From the NCBI GenBank assembly GCA_002343075.1, contig DDRH01000044.1, positions 35,460 to 99,459 on the forward strand: a stretch of DNA of 64,000 bases, in the 5' to 3' direction. The translations under genes and the position numbers were made by a program. This DNA comes from Phycisphaerales bacterium UBA2421. Its GTDB lineage: Bacteria; Planctomycetota; Phycisphaerae; Tepidisphaerales; Tepidisphaeraceae. Each line of letters opens with the position of its first letter. The first letter of the stretch is position 1. The notes beneath the pieces were generated by a model that saw nothing but the letters and a program-made list of their open reading frames with translations, did not search any database and was not told where the DNA came from. Positions 34,358 to 46,200 of the stretch are shown piece by piece.

Positions 34358-34888
34358 ATGACCAAGTCTAATATGCGGAAATGTGCATCGCAGAGCAAGC
34401 AAATTCTCCGTTGGCTTGGTGCATTGATGTGGCTGATTTCCATTAACCAGACGTTTGCGCAGACTTTCAATTGGACGAACAATGGTGGTGCTCTGCCAGG
34501 CGGCGACAATGTGTGGACCAATCCTAATAACTGGGAATTGGGGGCTACACCGACATCAACGAGCCATATCGCCCGCTTCGCGTCAGGTACTGGCTCGGCG
34601 CTATTAGTACGCGACGGTTCGTCAGGAACGATCAACATTGGCACGATTCAAATCGTTCGTGACGATTACACAGCGTTGAAAGCCGGTGGCGCGCCGGTGA
34701 CGATCAATTTCGGAAGTTCCGGTGCGATTGACCAATTCCACGTTGGGAACAAGGAGTTTTACCTGGGGACAACGGATGACAGCGCCATTAATGTTAACAC
34801 TAACGGGCTCCTGCGTTTGCGCTCAAGCTTCTCCCAGCACTTACTGAGCGACGCCGTGATTCGGGGACGGATCAGGGGACGCAGCTAG
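34358..34888 (+). pseudogene. Truncated secreted beta-helix (autotransporter-type) protein, frameshifted
   Basis: 176 residues: a long signal peptide (WLGALMWLISINQTFAQ) and then FNWTNNGGALPGGDNVWTNP, like the start of PEP-CTERM/autotransporter passenger proteins, and beta-helix strands. The frame ends in GRIRGRS. Adding one base at the G-run 34863-34866 restores a natural continuation in the next frame (GTDQGTQLVHLQTGGLE), the usual repeat of such proteins. That frame soon runs into CTTGGCG word repeats (34957-34991), so the rest of the gene is gone. Full-length relatives are many hundreds of residues longer. Confidence 0.6.
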
Positions 34889-34956
34889 TTCATCTCCAGA
34901 CGGGCGGCTTAGAGCCATGTCGTGGCACCCGGAGTTCGTTTCCATTCATCTTTTTT

Positions 34957-34991
34957 CTTGGCGTCTCTTGGCGACCTTGGCGTGCTTGGCG
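34957..34991. repeat. Four-copy CTTGGCG word repeat
   Basis: CTTGGCG starts at 34957, 34967, 34976 and 34985, in a CTTGGCGTCTCTTGGCGACC-type array. It sits just where the broken secreted gene ends and before the AAA ATPase gene. Confidence 0.55.
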
Positions 34992-35047
34992 GCTGCGTTG
35001 TCTTCTCCACGTTCAAAACGGGTGTTGGCGGGTATAATCGTTCGGTC

Positions 35048-36544
35048 ATGCAGAACATCACCCGACTCACCGAGCTGCTGCGTGCCCGGCACCCGTGCAT
35101 TCGCATCACCACCGCCGACGAGCCGGAGGCGCTGGCGATCATTCACGCCGCGGCGGCAGAGCTTCGGTTGCCGGTGTGGGAATGGAGCGTGGCGCGCGGG
35201 CTGCGCGACGGCGAGTTTGCCGACGCGCCGGCGCTGCCCGATACCAATGCGCTGGTCGATGCGCTCATTTTCGTTTCCCGGCAACAGCAGCGGCGGATTG
35301 TGGTGCTGTTTGACTCGCTGCCTCATCTCGCAGGCGAACGCGAGCGAGAATCTTTGCGCGTGTTTCGCGAGCAGATCTTCTCGTTTGACAAGATCGGCGC
35401 GCACTTCATTCTGATTGATGCCCCCTCGGCCCTGCCGCCAGGGGTGGAGCATCTGGCCCACCCGTTTGACGTGCTTCCGCCGGACGATGACAAACTTCGC
35501 CGGATACTCAAGGAGACTGTTCAGCAGTTTCACCAGCAGCAGCCGATCCGGGCGCAGCTTGCGCCGCACGAAGCGGAGTTGATCATTCGCAATTTGCGCG
35601 GTTTGAGCACATGGGACGCGCGACAGATCGTTCGTGAAGCCATCGCCGGCGATATGCAGCTCAACGGCGACGATGCCAACCGCATTCTCGCGGCCAAGCG
35701 CAAGCGGCTGCAGGCGCAGGGGATGCTCGAGTATGTCGAGGCACCGGTCAACCTCAATGAGATCGGGGGGCTTCGCAATCTTAAGGCGTGGCTGAAGGCG
35801 CGGCAGAATGCGTTTCGCAAGGACGCAACCCAGTTCGGCCTGCCTGCGCCGCGGGGGATGTTGATGCTCGGCGTGCAGGGGGCGGGAAAGTCGCTTAGCG
35901 CCAAGGCAGTGGCCACCGCCTGGCAACGGCCACTGCTTCGGCTGGACGTCGGCGCGCTCTATGACAAGTTCATCGGCGAGAGCGAACGCCGGCTGCGCGA
36001 CACACTCCGGCAGGCGGAGATGATGGCGCCGATCATTCTCTGGATCGACGAAATCGAGAAGGCCTTCGCCGGTGCTGCCAGCCAAAGTATCGACGGCGGG
36101 CTGAGCAAGCGCATGTTTGGCACGCTGCTCACCTGGATGCAGGAGCACAAGGCGCCGGTGTTTCTCATCGCCACCGCCAACGACATCGCCGCCCTGCCGC
36201 CGGAGTTGATGCGCAAGGGGCGGTTTGACGAGATTTTCTTCGTCGATTTGCCCACAATCGAAGCCCGGCACCAGATCATCGAGATTCACCTGAAACGGCG
36301 CAACCGCCCCGCGGCCAAGTTTGACCTGGACAGCCTGGCCGAAGCGTCGAATGGCTTCAGCGGGGCGGAAATCGAACAGGCGATCGTATCGGCACTGCAC
36401 GAGGCTTACTCTGCACAAGAGGAACTTTCGACGGAGCATGTGATGAAGGCGCTGCGATCATCCCCGCCGCTGAGCGTGACGATGGCCGAGAACGTCGAGG
36501 CGCTCCGTCGGTGGGCGAGTGGCCGGTGTGTGCCGGCAGACTAG
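35048..36544 (+). CDS. AAA+ ATPase, Ycf46-like
   Basis: 498 residues from the ATG at 35048 (MQNITRLTELLRARHPCIRI); an upstream frame from 34922 crosses the word repeat and is not protein-like. The N-terminal 210 residues resemble the Ycf46 regulatory half (RHPCIRITTADEPEALAIIH, RIVVLFDSLPHLAGERERES). The C-terminal AAA+ module has PRGMLMLGVQGAGKSLSAKA (Walker A), PIILWIDEIEKAFAGAASQS (Walker B), FLIATANDIAALPPELMRKG (sensor 1) and RFDEIFFVDLP (Arg finger region). Ycf46-type proteins are cytoplasmic ATPases of unclear role, linked to CO2 use in cyanobacteria. It lies upstream of the pilus ATPases on the same strand, with 342 bases between. Confidence 0.88.
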   Translation: MQNITRLTELLRARHPCIRITTADEPEALAIIHAAAAELRLPVWEWSVARGLRDGEFADAPALPDTNALVDALIFVSRQQQRRIVVLFDSLPHLAGERERESLRVFREQIFSFDKIGAHFILIDAPSALPPGVEHLAHPFDVLPPDDDKLRRILKETVQQFHQQQPIRAQLAPHEAELIIRNLRGLSTWDARQIVREAIAGDMQLNGDDANRILAAKRKRLQAQGMLEYVEAPVNLNEIGGLRNLKAWLKARQNAFRKDATQFGLPAPRGMLMLGVQGAGKSLSAKAVATAWQRPLLRLDVGALYDKFIGESERRLRDTLRQAEMMAPIILWIDEIEKAFAGAASQSIDGGLSKRMFGTLLTWMQEHKAPVFLIATANDIAALPPELMRKGRFDEIFFVDLPTIEARHQIIEIHLKRRNRPAAKFDLDSLAEASNGFSGAEIEQAIVSALHEAYSAQEELSTEHVMKALRSSPPLSVTMAENVEALRRWASGRCVPAD

Positions 36545-36886
36545 CGGGGCGGCTTGGCGGTCGGCGCGGCGGCGTGGGTTGCGATGGGTTGTGTTGGCGC
36601 GAACAAAGTCCGAATCCGGCTCGTAATAGTGGATGCTGAATTCTTGCTCGAAAAGCGAAAAAGCTTGCCGCCCCCGCCCCTCTGCGGGTAGATTCGACTC
36701 TTGCCACGCCGCGTGGTGGTGGAGACTTGTGATTACCCCGGCGTGGGGTGGCGTTCCCGCCTTGCTTCTCTTTCGTCTGCGCGAGCTGCTCCGCGAGAAG
36801 GACGAATGAGCAATGTGCGTTTGCGCTGGATGTTTGCGCATCGACAACTTGTAACTGCACAATAACGCCCTACTGGAGAGCCGCTC
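36545..36886. other. Intergenic stretch before the first PilB gene, no gene seen
   Basis: No convincing coding frame or strong hairpin. GGAGAG at 36873-36878 is the ribosome-binding site of the following gene. The pilus-gene promoter is likely here but was not located. Confidence 0.4.
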
Positions 36887-38674
36887 ATGGCCAAAGCTGC
36901 CAAGCGTTTAGGGGAAATCTTGATTGAAATGCAAATCATTTCAGCGGCGGAAGTGAACCGCGCGCTGGAGCATGCCAAGACCAAGAAATTGCGCGTCGGC
37001 GAAGCCTTAATCGATCTCAAGCTGGCAAGCGAGTCGAACGTCTACAAGGCCCTTGCGCTGCAACACGGCATGGAATATGTCGATCTCGACAAAGGCAGCG
37101 TCCCGCCGGAACAGCTTTCGCGCATTCCCGAAGAATTGATGAAGAAATATCTGGTCCTCCCGCTGGGCCAGGAAAACGGCAAATTGCGTGTCGCAACGCA
37201 CGACCCGCGCGATGTCGAGATGATGGACATCCTGCGCTTCCGGGTGGGAAAAGAAATCAAGCCCGTGCTGGCCGCCAAGAGCCGCATTAAGGGCGTGATC
37301 GATGAACTGTTTAACACGACATCGAAAAACACCATCGATAAGACGATGGACAAGACCATCGATCGGCTTTCCGCAACGATGGACAAGTCCATGGACAAGT
37401 CGATGGATAAATCCCTCGATCGTTCCATCGATAAGTCCATCGACCTTGCCGGCATGGGCGAAGATGGCACCGGCGGGAACGACGCGACCCAGGCGCCGAT
37501 CATCAAGCTTGTCAATTCGCTCATTATCGAAGCTGTGCGCAACCGGGCGAGCGATATTCACATCGAGCCGATGAAGGATCGGGTGCAATTGCGGTATCGC
37601 ATCGACGGCGAGTGTGTGGTACGCGACAAGATCCCCGTCAAAATGAAAGGCCCGCTGATTGCGCGCGTAAAGATCATGGCGGGCATTGACATCGCCGAGA
37701 AGCGTCTGCCTCAGGACGGCCGCATTAAGATGATTATCGATAAGACGCAGATCGACTTCCGCGTGAGCACGCTGCCGGCATATCACGGCGAGTCGTGCGT
37801 GCTGCGTATCTTGCGTCCAGACAGCGTGCGCATCGGTCTGGAAAACCTCGGTTTTGCCGAAGACGACTACAAGACATTCAGTAAGCTCATCAAGCGGCCC
37901 AACGGCATCTTTCTGGTGACCGGCCCCACCGGCTCGGGCAAAACCACGACGCTCTACGGCGCGCTCAATGTGCTCAACCGGCCCGACCGGAAGATCATCA
38001 CAGCCGAAGATCCTGTCGAATATAACTTTCCCGGGATCAACCAGTGTCAGATACGAGAGAACATCGGGTTTACGTTCAAGAGCGTGCTGCGCGCGATGCT
38101 GCGTCAGGCTCCCAACATCATTCTTGTCGGTGAAATTCGCGACCTTGAAGTGGCCGAGATTGCCATTCAGGCGGCGCTGACCGGTCACCTGGTATTCAGC
38201 ACGCTTCACACCAATGACGCGCCGGGCGCAATCACCCGCCTGATCGACATGGGTGTGAAGCCGTTCCTCGTGGCGTCCAGCATCCAGGCCGTGATGGCCC
38301 AGCGGCTCATCCGGGTGCTTTGCCCGAAATGCAAAGTCCCCGATCCGGAACCCGACCCGATGTGGCTGAAGCTCTGCGGCATCAATGCCAAGGAAATGGA
38401 GGGGAAAACGCTGATGAAGCCCAAGGGCTGCGATTACTGTACTGGAACCGGGTTCCGTGGCCGGCTGGGCATTTTTGAGATGATGGTGATGAACTCGGAA
38501 CTGCGCTCGATGGCGTTCGAGCGGGCGGCATCAAACAAAATCCGCAAAGCGGCTCTGGCCGGAGGTATGAAAAGCCTGCTGCAGGACGGCAAGCTCAAGG
38601 TGCTCAATGGCACCACCACTGCGGAAGAGATTGTGAAGGTGGCGCAGGTGGAAGGGATTATCACCAACCAATAA
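36887..38674 (+). CDS. PilB/GspE-type secretion ATPase with tetrapeptide-repeat linker
   Basis: 595 residues. The N-terminal MshEN-like domain (RLGEILIEMQIISAAEVNRA, then RVGEALIDLKLASESNVYKA) has the two RLG/RVG-x-x-L units that in MshE bind cyclic-di-GMP. An unusual linker at 149-187 repeats (I/M/L)-D-(K/R)-(T/S) about ten times. The ATPase core has [38 protein letters not shown] (Walker A), AEDPVEYNFPGINQCQIREN (Asp box), ILVGEIRDLEVAEIAIQAAL (Walker B) and a tetra-Cys zinc motif (CPKCK ... CDYCTG). It drives pilus or pseudopilus assembly. First of a same-strand block with a methyltransferase, PilT and a second PilB. Confidence 0.9.
   Translation: MAKAAKRLGEILIEMQIISAAEVNRALEHAKTKKLRVGEALIDLKLASESNVYKALALQHGMEYVDLDKGSVPPEQLSRIPEELMKKYLVLPLGQENGKLRVATHDPRDVEMMDILRFRVGKEIKPVLAAKSRIKGVIDELFNTTSKNTIDKTMDKTIDRLSATMDKSMDKSMDKSLDRSIDKSIDLAGMGEDGTGGNDATQAPIIKLVNSLIIEAVRNRASDIHIEPMKDRVQLRYRIDGECVVRDKIPVKMKGPLIARVKIMAGIDIAEKRLPQDGRIKMIIDKTQIDFRVSTLPAYHGESCVLRILRPDSVRIGLENLGFAEDDYKTFSKLIKRPNGIFLVTGPTGSGKTTTLYGALNVLNRPDRKIITAEDPVEYNFPGINQCQIRENIGFTFKSVLRAMLRQAPNIILVGEIRDLEVAEIAIQAALTGHLVFSTLHTNDAPGAITRLIDMGVKPFLVASSIQAVMAQRLIRVLCPKCKVPDPEPDPMWLKLCGINAKEMEGKTLMKPKGCDYCTGTGFRGRLGIFEMMVMNSELRSMAFERAASNKIRKAALAGGMKSLLQDGKLKVLNGTTTAEEIVKVAQVEGIITNQ
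37331..37445 (+). repeat. In-frame 12-base tandem repeat coding DK(S/T) tetrapeptides
   Basis: The DNA encodes TIDKTMDKTIDR, then LSA, then TMDKSMDKSMDKSLDRSIDK and SID. Units are 12 bases such as ATGGACAAGTCC. The copies differ at synonymous positions (AAG/AAA, TCC/TCG/AGT-type changes), so the repeat is not a recent slippage product. It links the N-terminal domain to the ATPase core of the PilB-like protein. Confidence 0.8.
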
Positions 38675-38717
38675 CCGGCGCGCCGATGCGGGCCAGTCTC
38701 CGCCGGCATTAAATCGC

Positions 38718-39689
38718 ATGAGTGAAGCATCCTCGCCAATCACGCAGAACGACGGCGCCGTCTCGTACACGACGACAGGCTTTAATCCGCTGCGCGTGTT
38801 TGCCGACGGATTTCGCCAGTTGCGCGCAGTGCGAACGCAGGTGAATAACTCGGCGGCATTTGTGGGCGATGCAATTGAAGATTGTCGCTTCGTCGAGCAA
38901 TCACTTTTCTCCCGCTGCGGCGTCACGCTCAAACAACTGCGAACCCTGGAAGTCGGGCATGGACAGACGCAGATGCTGATCGCCTACGTTGCCAGCCGGC
39001 CCAACGAAGCGCACGGCATCGATCTCGATGTCACGCCCCGGGGGCTATTGGATGTAGCCGGCTTTACGCGAATCCTTCGACATAACGGCCCGATGCGGTG
39101 TCTGAAGTCGGTCGTGCGGGAAGCGACCGGCGTAAACCGCGCCATTCGTCGCTCGTTTTGCAAACTGCTCAACCTGCAGGCATGGCCTGCCTATACCGCA
39201 CACACCGGCGATGCGACGCGCCTGCCGTTTGACAGCGGGTCGTTTGACGTAGTCTACTCCACCGACGTTTTTGAACATCTCCCTGACCCTGAAGCCTGCC
39301 TGAGGGAGATTGTGCGTGTGCTTAGGCCCGGGGGCGCGATGTGGATTCGCGCGAATCACTACGGGCAATACAATGCCATGCACGATTTGCGCTGGATTAC
39401 CGAGTCTGGCAATCGGCCGCACCCGTGGGCTCACCTTCTGCCGGAACACGCGGCGTCGGTGCACCCCAACGCCTACGTCAACCGGTGGCGCGGAAAACAA
39501 TTCAGAGAGATCGCTGATAAACACTGCCCCGGCAGCCAGTTTGAGTGGATTCCGCAGGCCAAGCCCGACTTGTCGGCGGCACTTCAATCGGTTCGGGGCC
39601 GCAGCGAGCTAAGCGACTACTCGGATGATGAACTTCTGGCTCACCATGTATTGCTCACGTGGAAAAAGCCTCTGACGACGCACCAATGA
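38718..39689 (+). CDS. SAM-dependent methyltransferase (class I)
   Basis: 323 residues. Motif I reads TLEVGHGQTQMLIAYVAS, with His where Cys/Gly is usual. HGIDLDVTPRG follows, then TGDATRLPFDSGSFDVVYST and DVFEHLPDPEACLREIVRVL with RPGG, which is a standard Methyltransf_11 core. The C-terminal part (SGNRPHPWAHLLPEHAASVH) is unrecognised. It may methylate a small molecule or glycan. It is placed between a PilB-like ATPase and PilT in one transcriptional direction (44 and 16 base gaps), so it may be carried in the operon rather than function in pilus biogenesis. Confidence 0.85.
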   Translation: MSEASSPITQNDGAVSYTTTGFNPLRVFADGFRQLRAVRTQVNNSAAFVGDAIEDCRFVEQSLFSRCGVTLKQLRTLEVGHGQTQMLIAYVASRPNEAHGIDLDVTPRGLLDVAGFTRILRHNGPMRCLKSVVREATGVNRAIRRSFCKLLNLQAWPAYTAHTGDATRLPFDSGSFDVVYSTDVFEHLPDPEACLREIVRVLRPGGAMWIRANHYGQYNAMHDLRWITESGNRPHPWAHLLPEHAASVHPNAYVNRWRGKQFREIADKHCPGSQFEWIPQAKPDLSAALQSVRGRSELSDYSDDELLAHHVLLTWKKPLTTHQ

Positions 39690-39705
39690 CTCAGGAATCG
39701 CCCTT

Positions 39706-40947
39706 ATGGCTACAATTCAGATCGACCGCCTGCTTGAAACCACCGTACGCCGCAATGCCAGCGACCTACACCTCGCCGTCGGCCGCCCGCCGACGCTGCG
39801 GCTGCACGGACACCTGCGCGAGTTGCAAACCAAAACCCTCGACGCCGAAGATACGATGTCGCTGATGAAATCGATCACCCCCGATCGAATTCAGCAGGAG
39901 TTTGAAGAGACCGGCTCGGGCGACTTCGGCTTTGCCTACGGCGACGAAGCGAGATTTCGCGTAAGCATCTTCAAACAAAAGGGTTACTGCTCGCTGGTGC
40001 TTCGAAAGATTCCCAACAAGCTCATGACGTTTGAGCAGATCGGCCTGCCGGCGATGGCCGAGCAGATCTGCCGGCGCCCGCGTGGGATTTTCCTGGTGAC
40101 CGGGCCGACCGGCTCGGGCAAAACAACCACGCTGGCCTGCATGATTAACTGGATCAACGAGAGCTTCGATCGCCACATCATTACGATGGAAGACCCGATC
40201 GAATACTACCACCCACACAAAAAGAGCATCGTGGTACAGCGAGAGGTGGGCGTGGACGTGCCCAACTTCGCCGAGGCCATCCGCCGGGCATTGCGTCAAG
40301 ACCCTGATGTGTTGCTCGTCGGTGAAATGCGCGACCTTGCAACCATCGGTGCGGCCATCACCGCTGCCGAAACGGGGCACTTGGTGTTCGGCACGCTGCA
40401 CACCAACGGCGCGGCATCGACCATCAACCGCGTCATCGATGCGTTTCCGACCGACGCGCAGGAACAGATTCGCGTGCAGTTGGCCAACAACCTCATCGCG
40501 GTGCTCTCGCAAACGCTCTGCCCGCGCAGCGATCAGGAGGGTCGGGTTGCGGCATATGAGTTTATGTACGTCACCCCGTCGATTCAGAACCTGATTCGCG
40601 ATAACAAGACGTTCCGAATTGACTCCGACATCCAGACCGGCAAGAAGTACGGCATGCAGTTGCTCGACGATCACCTGTGGCAGCTTTTCCAGGCGGGCAA
40701 GATCAGTGCCGAGGAAGCTGTCGACAAGAGTAAGGTGCCCGGAAGCATGGTCGATCGATTGACCAAGGCGGGCGTCGGGGTCGATGTCGAGGACGAGTAT
40801 CCAGAGGCCGGCGAAGCCGAAGCGGCCGCTGCCGGTGGCGGCTCAGCCAAGCCCGGCGCGCCCGGAGGCGCGCAAAGCGACGCTGAGAAGCAAGCACAAA
40901 TCGCCGCCAACCGCGCTCGAATGCAGGCGGCGGCGGGAAAGAAGTAG
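39706..40947 (+). CDS. pilT: Twitching motility ATPase PilT
   Basis: 413 residues. NASDLHLAVGRPPTLRLHGH is the N-terminal PAS-like segment, [20 protein letters not shown] is Walker A, MEDPIEYYHPHKKSIVVQRE is the Asp box, and LLVGEMRDLATIGAAITAAE is Walker B. HLVFGTLHTNGAASTINRVI and DAFPTDAQEQIRVQLANNL are PilT hallmarks, rather than PilB. It powers pilus retraction. The C-terminal 45 residues form an Ala/Gly/Pro-rich tail not seen in standard PilT. The start ATG is 16 bases after the methyltransferase stop. Confidence 0.93.
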   Translation: MATIQIDRLLETTVRRNASDLHLAVGRPPTLRLHGHLRELQTKTLDAEDTMSLMKSITPDRIQQEFEETGSGDFGFAYGDEARFRVSIFKQKGYCSLVLRKIPNKLMTFEQIGLPAMAEQICRRPRGIFLVTGPTGSGKTTTLACMINWINESFDRHIITMEDPIEYYHPHKKSIVVQREVGVDVPNFAEAIRRALRQDPDVLLVGEMRDLATIGAAITAAETGHLVFGTLHTNGAASTINRVIDAFPTDAQEQIRVQLANNLIAVLSQTLCPRSDQEGRVAAYEFMYVTPSIQNLIRDNKTFRIDSDIQTGKKYGMQLLDDHLWQLFQAGKISAEEAVDKSKVPGSMVDRLTKAGVGVDVEDEYPEAGEAEAAAAGGGSAKPGAPGGAQSDAEKQAQIAANRARMQAAAGKK

Positions 40948-40964
40948 TTTGATTTTGAGGTGTT

Positions 40965-41068
40965 GTGCCTTTCCGGAGGAAGGCACCGCACACGGACGAG
41001 GGGAGAGAGCCTCGGTAGCAACAATTGACTACCACACCGAGGACCGCCGTGGCTCTTGTCCCTCCTCC
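40965..41068 (+). ncRNA. Strongly structured element between pilT and the second pilB
   Basis: First a perfect hairpin GTGCCTT (40965-40971) / AAGGCAC (40980-40986) with an 8-base loop. Then an 18-base arm GGACGAGGGGAGAGAGCC (40994-41011) pairs at about 15 positions with GGCTCTTGTCCCTCCTCC (41051-41068). Inside it CTCGG (41011-41015) pairs with CCGAG (41037-41041). It ends 58 bases before the PilB ATG. It could be an attenuator, a regulatory leader or a processing signal; it matches no riboswitch I can recognise. Confidence 0.4.
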
Positions 41069-41125
41069 GGGAAATGCAGTAGGCAGTGAAGATTCCAGGC
41101 TGCCCTTTGGATTGGACGTGAAATT

Positions 41126-42988
<1,863 letters not shown>

Positions 42989-43292
42989 TTCTGCGTGCGA
43001 TTGATCACCAGCGCACGGAGTTCGCCCCATTCTTCGCAGCCATTCAGGTGACTCTTTTCTTGCCAGAAAATTCGCGAATGTGCTTTCTGCAACAGTTCCT
43101 TGCCGGGGTCATTCGCCCTGACCAAGCCATGCGTTTTTAAACTGTTGCACCCCCTCTTTTCTGGACGTCGCCCCGGTTGGCGGCGGAGGAGCCGCAGCGT
43201 CATGAACGGCGGGCTAATCAAATACGCAAAACGCTGCCCCAATCGCCTGCGATCGCGTAACGGTCCGGCTGCCTGGTGCCGATAATGGAGTA
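42989..43292. other. Intergenic stretch after pilB, no gene seen
   Basis: No coding frame or clear terminator hairpin was found. GGAG immediately before the ATG at 43293 is too close (2 bases) to be a typical ribosome-binding site, so the next gene may start downstream. Confidence 0.35.
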
Positions 43293-46200
43293 ATGTCTGG
43301 TCGTTCGCGGGCCGTAACAAATTCAGGGAGATTCCCCGCGCCTGTTCTGCGCGCGGCCCGCCTACGCAAGCTCACCCAACTCACTCGTGCCACGCATCCG
43401 GTTACCCGGCCAATACTGCAGCCATTCATCGAATCGCTCGAACGCCGAAGCCTTCTCGCCGCGTTCACGCTGGAAGGCACGACGCTCACTGTCATCACCG
43501 ACGACGCACCGCAGATCATTCGCGTCCGCCGCGATGGTGGGACCATTCGTGCGCTGGCTTCGGGCCGCACCCGGGTGTTTGATAGCGTGCTCGTTCGCGA
43601 CATCCGCATTCAGACCGGCGCAGGAAACGACCAGATTCGCATCGCCGTCGGCCTGCCTGCGGTTATCTCAACCGGAGCCGGCAACGATTCGGTGCTGGCC
43701 GTTACCCGTGGCGCGAAGCGCGTCGACGCGGGCGATGGCGACGACACAATTCGCACCGGGTCCGGAGATGATTCAATCGACGGCGGCGCCGGCGACGACC
43801 TGGTCTTCGCCGCCGACGGCAACGACACCCTTCACGGCGGTGATGGTCGTGATGAGCTGCGCGGCGAAGCCGGCGACGACTACATCGCCGGCAACGCCCA
43901 GCCCGACCGTCTCCTCGGCGGTGAAGGCAACGATACCATCGTCGGCCACGGCGGCAGCGATGTGATCGACACCGGCCCGGGCAACGATTCGGCACTCGGC
44001 GGCACCGGCAACGACAAACTCTTCGCCACCGAAGGCAATGACACCCTTCGCGGCGGTGCGGGTGACGACATCCTCTACTCCGGCCCCGGCGCCGACAGGC
44101 TCGCTGGCCAATCCGGCAATGACCAACTGAGCTACTTCTACGCTTCCGGCGGTCTAAACGTCGTCGACGGCGCGCCGACAGGCCCGTGGGCCGACGCCGA
44201 CATCTTCGACGGAATCGAAGCGATCGAAACATCCCCTGCACCGGCCACGCTCAGCGGGACGACCGGCAACGACACGCTTTCTGGCAATTCCGGCGACGAT
44301 GAGTTCGTCGCGGGACCCGGAGACGATTTTCTCCACGGCGGCGACGGTTTCGACACCGCCACTTTCACCGGCCGCTGGCGGGATTACGCGATCTCCGCAA
44401 TCGATGCCGATACGTTTCTGTTCTCGGATGAACGCGTCGGCTCACCGGATGGCAACGACACCGTCCGACAAGTCGAGAGCTTCACTTTCGATGACGGCAA
44501 CCTGCTTGCAGACCAGCTCTTGAATGTGCCCCCCGCTCTCGCGCTGGATTCGGGAGGATCGGTCCCGGAACTCGCCGCCAACGGAACGGCAGTCGCGATT
44601 TTTGCGGCAACCGACAACAACGCGCTCGACGAACTCACGTTCACCCTCCTCGACAACGCAGGCGGGCGATTTGCCATCAACTCAATAACCGGTGAGTTAA
44701 GCGTGGCCAACACCACACTCATTGACTTTGAAACCGCAGCCGAGCACGCCATTACCGTCGCCGTCACCGATGCCCGGGCAGCCACCACCGAGCTTGCGGC
44801 GACCATTCAGGTGCAGGATGTCAACGAGCCGCCGGCTGTTATGCTCACGCAGTTGGTTAGTTCGCTCGATGAAGATCAGGATACGTCGGCACCCATCGCG
44901 ATTGCCGATATCGTGATTACCGATGATGCGCTTGGCTCGCCAACACTATCGCTCACCGGCGACGACGCAATCCTCTTCGAGATCGATGGCTCGCAGCTCA
45001 TGTTGCGGCCCGGCGCGGCGCTCGATTTTGAGTCCAATCCATCGCTCGCTGTTGCGGTGCGCGTGAACGATCCTTCTATCACGAACAACCCGGACGATGC
45101 GCCGATCACCTTATCCATCAACGATGTAAACGAAATGCCCACCGGCGCGACGTTGTCCCCAGACTCTGTAAATGAGAATGCTGCGAATGGCACGCTGGTT
45201 GGGACTGTATCCGGTCAGGATCCCGATGGTGGCGACTCGCTCACCTACCTGCTCGCCGATGACGCAGGCGGGCGATTTGCAGTCAACTCGGCGGGCTTAC
45301 TCACTGTTGCGGATGGGGCATTGCTCGATTTCGAGTCCGCTGAAACACATGCCATCGTCGTTAGCGTGACCGACGCGGGCGGGCTTTCAGCAGATTTTAC
45401 ACTAACGGTCAACCTGAACGACCTGCCTGGCGTGGTTTACAACGGCACCAGCGGCGCTGACACCTTCACCGGCGGATTGGAGCCAGACACGATCCTCGGC
45501 AATGGCGGGAACGACTCTCTCGCCGGGGCCCAGGGTACCGACAGCATCGACGGAGGCGCGGGCAACGATACGGTGAGCGGCGACAGCGGCAATGACACGC
45601 TCATTGGGGGCACCGGCACTGATTGGGTTTTCTTCGTCTCATCCCCGGCGGGGGTGGTGGTCAACCTCGCGACGGGAACCGCAACCGGCGACGGGAATGA
45701 CTCGCTGGCTACATTCGAGAACGTTCGCGGGTCTGGTTTCGGTGATACGCTCATCGGCAGTACTGCAGCCAACTATCTCGACGGCATGGACGGTGACGAC
45801 TCGCTCGACGGTGGGTCCGGCAACGACAGCCTGCGCGGCGGCGCGGGCAGTGACACCCTCAATGGCGGGGCCGGCACTGACATCGCCTATTACGATAACG
45901 ACACCGCCGGCGTGAGTGTGAGCCTCGCGACAGGAACTGCTATTCAGGCCAGCGGCACCGATACGCTCATCGCCATAGAGTCGGTGGTGCTCAGCAGCTT
46001 CAACGATACGCTGGTCGGCTCCACCGCCGCCAACACCATCACCGACGGTGCCGGAGACGATTCAATCGACGGCGGCGCGGGGAATGACATCATCTTCCTT
46101 TCCGCAGGCAACGACACCGCAATCGGCGGCGCCGGAACCGACCGGGTCGATTTCCTTAACTCTGTCGGCAATATCACCGCCAGCCTTGCCACCGGCGTTG

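Noticed and set aside
34946..36439. Minus-strand open frame of 497 codons
   Set aside because: Antisense to the AAA+ ATPase with intact Walker motifs; shadow composition.
37007..38209. Minus-strand open frame of 400 codons
   Set aside because: Antisense to the PilB-like ATPase, so an artefact of codon bias.
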